The notes beneath the pieces were generated by a model that was not told the DNA's origin, ran no database searches, and saw only the letters and a program-made list of their open reading frames with translations. Source: an uncultured Pseudomonadota bacterium (GTDB taxonomy: Bacteria > Desulfobacterota_B > Binatia > UBA9968). From it: a stretch of 15,446 nucleotides of DNA. Position 1 is the stretch's first letter, and every line of letters begins with the position of its first letter. Of this stretch, positions 1 through 6,059 are shown piece by piece. The position numbers were made by a program, and so were the translations under genes. The stretch spans positions 1 to 15,446 of the forward strand of contig CAMLCX010000056.1 in assembly GCA_946478635.1 (NCBI GenBank), given 5' to 3'.

Positions 1-161
1 TAAGAAGCACACCTAAAATATCAGTGTCTCGTCTCTGCCCCTCGTTTCGCCGGCGTGCGCGCCGAAACGACTCCTTGCTTTATTTCACCGGACCTCAACC
101 ACCGGCTATTTTGACCGCTTGTTTAGTGTACATTTCCCCACTCATACTTCAGACGATTTTA

Positions 162-222
162 GTAGGCGGTTGAGTCACGGCTGGAGGTTAATCACTTCCA
201 GTCTATTAGAAAAACTGCCTAC
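162..222. repeat. nested inverted repeats upstream of the receiver gene
   Basis: The outer arms 162-171 and 213-222 pair over 10 bp with one G-T pair and begin and end with GTAGGC/GCCTAC. Inside them, 179-187 and 195-203 pair over 9 bp with two G-T pairs around the 7-base loop TTAATCA. The inner dyad also reads as CTGGA-N11-TCCAG. The structure lies about 70-130 bases upstream of the -24/-12 promoter candidate at 293-308, where activator sites for sigma-54 promoters commonly lie. It could be a binding site, a structured RNA of an upstream transcript, or chance. The pairing is seen directly; the role is a guess. Confidence 0.4.
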
Positions 223-271
223 AAATTCGATTGCGCTTACCGGCGCATTGAAATCATCCTTTTAATATTAG

Positions 272-299
272 CATGCCAGAGCCCGCAGGCTCTGGCATG
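272..299. repeat. perfect 12-bp inverted repeat (hairpin)
   Basis: CATGCCAGAGCC (272-283) and GGCTCTGGCATG (288-299) are exact reverse complements around the 4-base loop CGCA. No T-run follows on either strand, so it is not a textbook intrinsic terminator. The right arm overlaps the -24 element of the promoter candidate at 293-308, so it may be an operator or may end transcription arriving from the left edge. Confidence 0.6.
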
Positions 300-308
300 A
301 AGTTTGCG
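293..308 (+). promoter_or_regulatory. candidate sigma-54 (-24/-12) promoter for the two-component genes
   Basis: TGGCATG-AAGT-TTGCG has the GG and GC dinucleotides exactly 10 bases apart and matches the sigma-54 consensus TGGCACG-N4-TTGC at all but one defined position. Transcription would start near 319 and leave a leader of about 175 bases before the receiver gene. Sigma-54 promoters need a bacterial enhancer-binding protein; the nested dyads at 162-222 lie at a plausible distance for one. No such activator is encoded in the window. Confidence 0.5.
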
Positions 309-493
309 CAAAGCTCGCGACAGTGACTTGTTATGGGAAGTGCCAAAAAACTTTCCGGAGGTTACTCAGCTTCTAGTAAGGAAATCGCGAACCCTGGAGA
401 GCAATCACTCCTCGTGCTAAGGCTTGCGGGTGAACCGGCGTCGCGCCTGGTGGTAACAACGCCATGCGATCAATGCCAAGGTTTTTGTGAGGC

Positions 494-925
494 ATGGAAA
501 ACAAGGATTCCAAAGCGGGCGGCTCTAGCCATGCAACTCAGTTAGAAAAAACTGTCGCAGGCCAATCCTCTCAAACTTCCATACTAGTAGTCGACGATGA
601 AGAGAATTTCTTAACCCTGCTTCACTGGTTTCTTACCCAACGCGGCTACGAGGTCGCCACTGCGTCAAGTGCCGATCGCGCTTTGGATTTGATCGATGTA
701 CGATCATTCGACATCGCTCTGCTTGATCTCAGATTGGGAATCGGCGACGGTCTCGCGCTTTTGGATGAATTGATCGCGCGCCTACCTAAACTCAACGTAT
801 TCATGATGACAGCCTACCCGACGGTTCATTCGATTCGGCAGGCGTTCGATAGGGGTGCGGTTCGATACTTGACCAAGCCCGTCGATCTGCAAGAATTGGC
901 TAAGGCGTTAAGCTCGATCATTTAG
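494..925 (+). CDS. stand-alone receiver-domain response regulator
   Basis: This 143-residue protein is a single CheY-like receiver domain with about 28 extra residues at the N terminus and no output domain. The acidic pair is D34-D35 in ILVVDDEE, the phospho-acceptor is D78 in ALLDLRL, the switch threonine is T106 in MMTAYP, and K128 lies in the usual TKP motif. The signature resembles the receivers of NtrC-family regulators, but there is no AAA+ or DNA-binding region. An in-frame stop at 488 fixes ATG 494 as the first possible start; the SD is weak (AAGG at 478-481 or GAGG directly before the ATG). The histidine kinase gene begins 66 bases downstream on the same strand, so the two probably form a two-component or phosphorelay pair. 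Without an output domain it must signal by protein contact or pass phosphate on. The target is unknown. Confidence 0.9.
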   Translation: MENKDSKAGGSSHATQLEKTVAGQSSQTSILVVDDEENFLTLLHWFLTQRGYEVATASSADRALDLIDVRSFDIALLDLRLGIGDGLALLDELIARLPKLNVFMMTAYPTVHSIRQAFDRGAVRYLTKPVDLQELAKALSSII

Positions 926-991
926 CGATATTGGGGACGGGATACCGTCGTCGATAATTTGAGTTCGTAAAATTGAGGCGGCTGGAATAGC

Positions 992-3808
992 ATGGGCGCG
1001 ATATTGGGTAGAGTGTTGCAGCGTTCTCGCCGATCTGGCGCCAGGAGTTTTTCTTTGTCGGAGTTCACCCTTCATTTTCCCCGTCGTCCTGTAGCGCTCA
1101 ATGCATATCTCATCCGCCTGATTTTCAGCGCGCTCGGACCGCTGCTGCTGTTTTCAATATTCATGATGGTTCTCTTCGCTCGGCAGGAACAGGCGAATCG
1201 TCGAAAGGGATTGGAAGGCACGGCGCGGGCCTTGGCCCTCGCTATCGACCAAGAGGTCAGATTTTCACTCACTAATCTTGAAGCGCTTGCCAAATCTGAG
1301 CCGCTGGATGTGGGCGCGTTGAGCGATTTCAGGACGTCGGCCAAGCGGTTTCTAGACACCCAAGATAACTGGAAGAGCCTCACCCTATTTGATCCGCAAG
1401 GCAAGAGGCTTGCCCATATCGCCAAACCGTTCGCCACCGAAGTCATAAATATCAGCCGGGAGAGCCTTGACGGCGTTAAGCGAAGTAGATTACCCGTGAT
1501 CAGCAATTTCGAGGGTTTGGATACCCCGGATCGCGGGATCAGTATTCACGTTCCAGTGGTGCGCGAGGATACGATCGTTTACATTTTAAGCGCGGTCATC
1601 GAACCGAGAATATTCACTGAAATATTGGCGCGGCAGGAAATTCCAAAAGATTGGGTCGGTACCGTATATGACTCCAAGCAAATTATCATAGCCCAATCGC
1701 GCGATGCCAATAAATTTGTCGGGACTCCGGTCGGGCCGCCGCTAAAGCAGACCAATGTTTTAGCCGACGAACAATTCCTGCACGGAATCACCAGTGGAGG
1801 CATTTCGGTCTATTCGGTCATTAGCCGCTCGCCGCTCACCGGCTGGTTTTTCGCTTTGACCGTGCCGAGCTCCGAGGTGGACGCGATCCTCTATCGTTCG
1901 CTTGCGACCGTGGGAGGAGGGGGTCTCACCCTGCTTTTCATCGGCCTCGGCGTTGCTTTGGTGTTTGCCCGTCGGGCTTCCAAGTCGCTCAAAGAGTTGT
2001 CGGTCGCGGCGCACGATCTCGGCCGCGGTCAAACGGTGAACTTTCCGGCAAATTCGCCGATCGCCGAACTCGACACCCTATTGAACGAAATGGAGCGAGC
2101 CGCTCAACTGCTGCACGAGCGGGAAGAGCAACGGGATCGCGTCGAGGCGGCGCTGCGTAAACAGGAAGAAAATCTGCGCCGGCAAGCCGATCTTTTGAAT
2201 GTGGCCAACGAGGGAATTTTTGCGCGCCAGCTGGACGGCCGTATTATTTATTGGAATAGGGGCGCGGAGCAGCTCTACGGTTATTCGCAAGAAGAGGCGA
2301 TCGGCGCTTTGAGTCATCAATTGTTGGCGACCGAATTCCCCAAGGGCTGGGATCATTTCGGAGCATCGTTGCTTGAGGCGGGTCAATGGAGCGGTGAACT
2401 AAGACAAAAGACCAAGCATGGGCGGCGCATCGATGTCGAGAGTCGCTTCAAGTTGATCGATGACCGGTCCGGTAACTATATTATCTTGGAATGCAACCGC
2501 GACATTACCCAACGTAAGCAAGCCGCCAGGCGCCTTGCTACCGAACATCAAGTGACGCTCGCGCTGGCCGAATCGGAATCGCCGGAAACGGCCTGGGAAA
2601 AAATCCTCGAAATCATCGTATCCGGCCTGGATTGGGACGCCGGAGCATTCTGGATGGTGGACAAAAAGAGCCAATTGCTCGAGTGCCTTCGAACCTGGCA
2701 TGACCCGTCGAAGCAATTTTCTGCTTGCCAAGACCGGCCTGCGATAACCCGTGGGACGGGACTGCCGGGTCAGGTGTGGCAGAGCGAAGAGCCGGTTTGG
2801 ATTCCCGACCTTGTCAAAGAAGCGAAGACATCGCAGCTTTCCGAGAACAATGTCCGTGCGGCTTTCGCATTTCCAATAAAGCTGCGCAACGAGATATTGG
2901 GCGTGATCGAACTCCTCAGCGCGGCCACGCGGGCGCCGGATAACGATGTGATGAAGACGGCTCGGGTGATCGGCGGCGAAATCGGTCAATTCGCCGAGCG
3001 CATGCGCGCCGAGGCCGCGCTTCGTCAAAGCGAGGAACACTTGCGCACCCAGGCACAGGAACTCGAGCAGCAGCTGTTAGCTTCAGGACGTCTGGTCGCG
3101 GTGGGAGAGCTCACTGCGTCCATGGCGCATGAGTTCAACAACCCGCTTGGGATTATTTTGGGCTTTGCCCAGGGCCTTCTCGAAAGTATAGATCCGGACG
3201 ACCCGAATTATCATCGCGTACAGATCATCGCGGAGGAAGCGAAGCGATGCGAGAATCTGGTGCAAGAATTGCTCGAGTTTGGTCGTCCCAAAAGCGCTGA
3301 TTTCGTTCTCACGGATGTGGAGCAAATCATCCATCGAACCATGAACTTAGTGCAGCCCCATGCGGCTAAAAACCGGGTTGAAACCGCCACTGAAGTCGGC
3401 CATGGACTACCGCAAATGTACGCCGACCCGCAACAACTGCAGCAGGTATTGCTTAACTTGAGTTTGAATGCGGTGGATGCCATGCCGAAAGGCGGTATGC
3501 TTGCTGTCGGCGCGGCACTCGATTCGGCAGAAATCGTTGTTACCGTCTCCGATACCGGTCTTGGCATCGACGCGGAGGTCCTGCCGAGAATTTTTCAACC
3601 CTTTTTTACCTCCAAAAAAAGACGCGGTCTGGGTCTCGGCCTGCCGATCTGCGATCGTATCGTCAAGGCGCATGGCGGAAAAATCGAGGTCCAGAGCCGG
3701 GTGGGTCATGGGACGAGGTTCGAGGTCCGCCTTCCTTTGATTCCGCCTTCCGCCGGCGAGGCCGCGCGCCGGGAAATTTCACCAAGCGCCACGCCGCAAA
3801 ATCATTAA
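992..3808 (+). CDS. membrane sensor histidine kinase (dCache-HAMP-PAS-GAF-HisKA-HATPase)
   Basis: This 938-residue protein is an inner-membrane sensor kinase. Membrane helices lie near residues 42-63 and 303-325 and bracket a periplasmic region of about 235 residues that looks like a double-Cache sensor. A HAMP-like linker (about 328-380), a PAS domain (about 395-510) and a GAF domain (about 528-672) follow. The transmitter then has the H-box with H713 in MAHEFNNPLG, the N-box N826, the G1 box D854-T-G-L-G, the F-box IFQPFFTSK (867-875) and the G2 box GLGLGLP near 879-885. HisKA and HATPase_c motifs are complete, so it should be active. The tail after about residue 917 is short and disordered. 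It has no receiver of its own; the separate receiver gene just upstream is the likely partner. The ligand cannot be told from sequence. Start ATG 992 has only a weak SD; the N-terminal basic segment before the first helix fits a cytoplasmic N terminus. Confidence 0.93.
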   Translation: MGAILGRVLQRSRRSGARSFSLSEFTLHFPRRPVALNAYLIRLIFSALGPLLLFSIFMMVLFARQEQANRRKGLEGTARALALAIDQEVRFSLTNLEALAKSEPLDVGALSDFRTSAKRFLDTQDNWKSLTLFDPQGKRLAHIAKPFATEVINISRESLDGVKRSRLPVISNFEGLDTPDRGISIHVPVVREDTIVYILSAVIEPRIFTEILARQEIPKDWVGTVYDSKQIIIAQSRDANKFVGTPVGPPLKQTNVLADEQFLHGITSGGISVYSVISRSPLTGWFFALTVPSSEVDAILYRSLATVGGGGLTLLFIGLGVALVFARRASKSLKELSVAAHDLGRGQTVNFPANSPIAELDTLLNEMERAAQLLHEREEQRDRVEAALRKQEENLRRQADLLNVANEGIFARQLDGRIIYWNRGAEQLYGYSQEEAIGALSHQLLATEFPKGWDHFGASLLEAGQWSGELRQKTKHGRRIDVESRFKLIDDRSGNYIILECNRDITQRKQAARRLATEHQVTLALAESESPETAWEKILEIIVSGLDWDAGAFWMVDKKSQLLECLRTWHDPSKQFSACQDRPAITRGTGLPGQVWQSEEPVWIPDLVKEAKTSQLSENNVRAAFAFPIKLRNEILGVIELLSAATRAPDNDVMKTARVIGGEIGQFAERMRAEAALRQSEEHLRTQAQELEQQLLASGRLVAVGELTASMAHEFNNPLGIILGFAQGLLESIDPDDPNYHRVQIIAEEAKRCENLVQELLEFGRPKSADFVLTDVEQIIHRTMNLVQPHAAKNRVETATEVGHGLPQMYADPQQLQQVLLNLSLNAVDAMPKGGMLAVGAALDSAEIVVTVSDTGLGIDAEVLPRIFQPFFTSKKRRGLGLGLPICDRIVKAHGGKIEVQSRVGHGTRFEVRLPLIPPSAGEAARREISPSATPQNH

Positions 3809-3899
3809 TTACGGTGTCGATCACCGCCACCGAGGGCGATGCCGACGCGTTTGAGACTCGCGCGGAAGCGCAGGGCGATCTTCCTCGTGCCAGGCACCG

Positions 3900-3915
3900 T
3901 GGCAATTTGATTGTC
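3900..3915 (+). promoter_or_regulatory. weak sigma-54-like element upstream of glgB
   Basis: TGGCA-N7-TTGTC has a good -24 half (TGGCA) and TTG at -12 with the right 10-base spacing after GG, but has T where the consensus has the -12 C. A start near 3926 would give glgB a leader of about 80 bases. A second possibility is a sigma-70-type promoter in the AT-rich patch 3935-3960, which holds TATTAT but lacks a good -35. Neither is strong; the gap between the kinase and glgB makes some promoter here plausible. Confidence 0.25.
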
Positions 3916-3959
3916 CGGGTATTCTCTTAGGGCGAATATTGACTATTATAGTATTATAG

Positions 3960-3983
3960 AGGAGGTGCGCGATCTGCGCGCAC
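3960..3983 (+). promoter_or_regulatory. perfect Shine-Dalgarno plus hairpin in the glgB leader
   Basis: AGGAGGT (3960-3966) is a full match to the 16S anti-SD. It runs straight into a perfect 7-bp hairpin, GTGCGCG-ATCTG-CGCGCAC (3965-3983). No ATG or TTG lies at normal distance behind it. The only codons in frame with glgB there are GTG 3965, which overlaps the SD itself, and CTG 3974, seven bases behind it. The ordinary glgB start ATG 4007 has its own GGGAG (3992-3996). The site may be a ribosome standby site, an unusual CTG start or chance. Confidence 0.35.
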
Positions 3984-4006
3984 GAGGCTCAGGGAGAGTT
4001 AATAAG

Positions 4007-5986
4007 ATGATGCGTAGTGACCAGAAAACCGCGGCCGAGTCCCGTGACGGCGGACCGGCAGGGGTGATGTCGTGGCAGGGGGCGCGCGGGAAGAGCCTCA
4101 TTACCGACGATGACCTCCACTTATTTAACGAAGGCACGCATGCGCGGCTCTATGAAAAATTGGGCGCGCATCGATCCAGAGTCGGCGGCTCCGAGGGAAC
4201 TTATTTTGCGGTCTGGGCGCCCAATGCAGAAGCTGTTTTTGTTACCGGCAGTTTCAATGATTGGAACAAGGAGAGCCAACCGCTTGCGCGCCGGGCGCAC
4301 TCCGGTATTTGGGAAGGGTTTGTTCCGGGTATCGGCAAAGGAACGCTTTATAAGTATTTTGTTCGCTCTCGTTTTGGCGGCTATCGCGCCGATAAGGCCG
4401 ACCCGTTCTCTATTTTCAACGAGATCCCGCCGAAAACCGCATCTATTGTTTGGGATCTGGATTACTCCTGGGGCGATCACGGCTGGATGGCGGAACGGCG
4501 TGAGCGCAACGCCTTGAACAAACCGATGTCCACCTACGAAATGCACCTTGGATCCTGGCGGCGCGTGCCGGAGGAAGGGAATCGCTCCCTGTCCTACCGC
4601 GAGATCGCGCCATTGCTGGTGGACTATCTCGGCCAGACCGGATTTACCCATGTCGAGTTTCTGCCGATCATGGATCACCCGTTTTTCGGCTCGTGGGGCT
4701 ATCAGATCACCGGATATTTCGCGCCATCGGGAAATTATGGTACGCCCCAGGATCTGATGTTCCTGATCGCCACACTCCATCAAAACGGCTACGGCGTAAT
4801 TCTCGACTGGGTGCCGTCGCATTTTCCCGCCGACGAGCATGGTTTGGCCTATTTCGACGGTACGCATCTTTTCGAACATGCCGACTCACGCCAGGGTTAT
4901 CACCCGGAGTGGAAAAGTTCTATTTTCAATTACGGCCGGCACGAAGTGAGAAGTTTTCTGATCAGCAACGCGCTTTTTTGGCTCGACAAGTATCATATTG
5001 ACGGGCTGCGCGTGGACGCTGTGGCTTCGATGCTCTATCTGGATTACGCGCGCCGCGAAGGCGAGTGGATACCCAATCGCTACGGTGGCAGGGAGAATCT
5101 CGAAGCGATCGATTTTCTCAAGCAATTCAATAGCGCGGTTTACGAGAACTACCCCGACGTGCAGACGATCGCGGAAGAATCGACTTCCTGGCCGATGGTC
5201 TCGCGCCCTACCTACACCGGCGGTTTGGGATTTGGCCTCAAATGGGACATGGGCTGGATGCACGACACGCTCAAGTATTTCAGCAACGATCCGATTCATC
5301 GAAGATATCACCACAATAACATCACGTTTCGGATGCTCTACGCATTTCACGAAAATTTCGTGCTGCCGCTGTCGCACGATGAAGTCGTGTACGGCAAAGG
5401 ATCGCTGCTGAGCAAGATGCCAGGCGATGAATGGCAACGCTTCGCCAATTTACGAGTGTTGCTCGGTTACATGTACGCCCAGCCCGGCAAAAAACTTTTG
5501 TTCATGGGCGGTGAGTTCGGCCAATGGAGCGAGTGGCAGCACGATGGCAGCCTCGATTGGGCAGCGTTGAATTCGCCGCTGCACGCCGGGACGCAGAAGT
5601 GGGTCGGCGATCTCAACCGGTTTTATCGCAGCGCGCCGGGGCTTCACGAGCTCGATTCCGAGTGGGCCGGATTTGAATGGATTGATTGCAGCGATACCGA
5701 CTCGAGCGTGGTGAGCCTGTTACGAAAGGGCCGCGCTGAAGACTCCGCCGTCGTCGTGGTTTGCAACTTTACACCGGTGCCGCGGCGCAATTATCGCGTC
5801 GGCGTGCCGCGCGCCGGCGTTTGGCGCGAACGGCTCAACAGCGACGCAAAAGATTACGGCGGCAGCGGCATCGGCAACATGGGCGCGGTCGAAGCTTCTC
5901 CACTGGCCTGCCATGGCCGGCCGTTTTCGCTAGCTCTCGAGTTACCTCCGCTGGCGATTCTGTTTTTCACCAACGACTTCAAATGA
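4007..5986 (+). CDS. glgB: 1,4-alpha-glucan branching enzyme
   Basis: GlgB (EC 2.4.1.18) cuts an alpha-1,4-glucan chain and re-attaches it by an alpha-1,6 bond; it is a cytoplasmic GH13 enzyme. From ATG 4007 the protein has 659 residues. A CBM48 domain (about 65-150, with YFAVWAPNAEAV and GSFNDWN) precedes the GH13 barrel. The catalytic residues are the nucleophile D337 in DGLRVDAV, the acid/base E390 in IAEESTSWP, and D458 in LSHDEVVYGKGSLL. It lacks the extra N-terminal module of about 100 residues seen in E. coli GlgB (728 residues). The frame stays open upstream to a TTG at 3911, but ATG 4007 (GGGAG at 3992-3996, spacing about 10) is preferred; ATG 4010 follows at once. It is the first gene of the glucan run, with 73 bases before glgX. 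In the GlgE pathway it branches the linear chains made by GlgE. Confidence 0.95.
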   Translation: MMRSDQKTAAESRDGGPAGVMSWQGARGKSLITDDDLHLFNEGTHARLYEKLGAHRSRVGGSEGTYFAVWAPNAEAVFVTGSFNDWNKESQPLARRAHSGIWEGFVPGIGKGTLYKYFVRSRFGGYRADKADPFSIFNEIPPKTASIVWDLDYSWGDHGWMAERRERNALNKPMSTYEMHLGSWRRVPEEGNRSLSYREIAPLLVDYLGQTGFTHVEFLPIMDHPFFGSWGYQITGYFAPSGNYGTPQDLMFLIATLHQNGYGVILDWVPSHFPADEHGLAYFDGTHLFEHADSRQGYHPEWKSSIFNYGRHEVRSFLISNALFWLDKYHIDGLRVDAVASMLYLDYARREGEWIPNRYGGRENLEAIDFLKQFNSAVYENYPDVQTIAEESTSWPMVSRPTYTGGLGFGLKWDMGWMHDTLKYFSNDPIHRRYHHNNITFRMLYAFHENFVLPLSHDEVVYGKGSLLSKMPGDEWQRFANLRVLLGYMYAQPGKKLLFMGGEFGQWSEWQHDGSLDWAALNSPLHAGTQKWVGDLNRFYRSAPGLHELDSEWAGFEWIDCSDTDSSVVSLLRKGRAEDSAVVVVCNFTPVPRRNYRVGVPRAGVWRERLNSDAKDYGGSGIGNMGAVEASPLACHGRPFSLALELPPLAILFFTNDFK

Positions 5987-6059
5987 GCGGCGTGAACAGC
6001 CGAACGGCGATTTAACAACTCCATCGCGGAGCAATTCCATTGTCCAAAGTGCCCGGGTC

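Larger units (their letters stand above)
1..493. other. 493-base upstream region without a convincing gene
   Basis: The region starts with TAA, possibly the end of a gene beyond the left edge. A 7-bp dyad CGTTTCG/CGAAACG (43-49, 63-69) comes first, followed by the nested dyads, the perfect hairpin and the sigma-54 candidate. Bases 319-493 would be the transcribed leader. No riboswitch consensus known to me was matched there. A 70-codon frame (333-545) overlaps the start of the receiver gene but lacks an SD. Confidence 0.4.

Noticed and set aside
103..115. 13-base exact match CGGCTATTTTGAC with 13778-13790
   Set aside because: In 15 kb one or two 13-base repeats are expected by chance; the second copy is inside the cyclase coding sequence.
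162..222. Integron attC-like recombination site
   Set aside because: The arms do not carry the RYYYAAC/GTTRRRY core sites in the required orientation and no integrase or cassettes are present.
300..493. Riboswitch (c-di-GMP, glycine, cobalamin, TPP and others considered) in the receiver leader
   Set aside because: Short matches such as CGCAAAGC occur, but the remaining conserved cores and helices are missing.
333..545. 70-codon + strand frame as a protein gene
   Set aside because: No SD, no recognisable family, overlaps the well-supported receiver start in another frame. Kept only as a leader observation.
3911..4006. N-terminal extension of GlgB from TTG 3911
   Set aside because: The extension lies in promoter-like AT-rich sequence, has no SD for TTG 3911, and a normal SD-ATG pair exists at 3992-4009.
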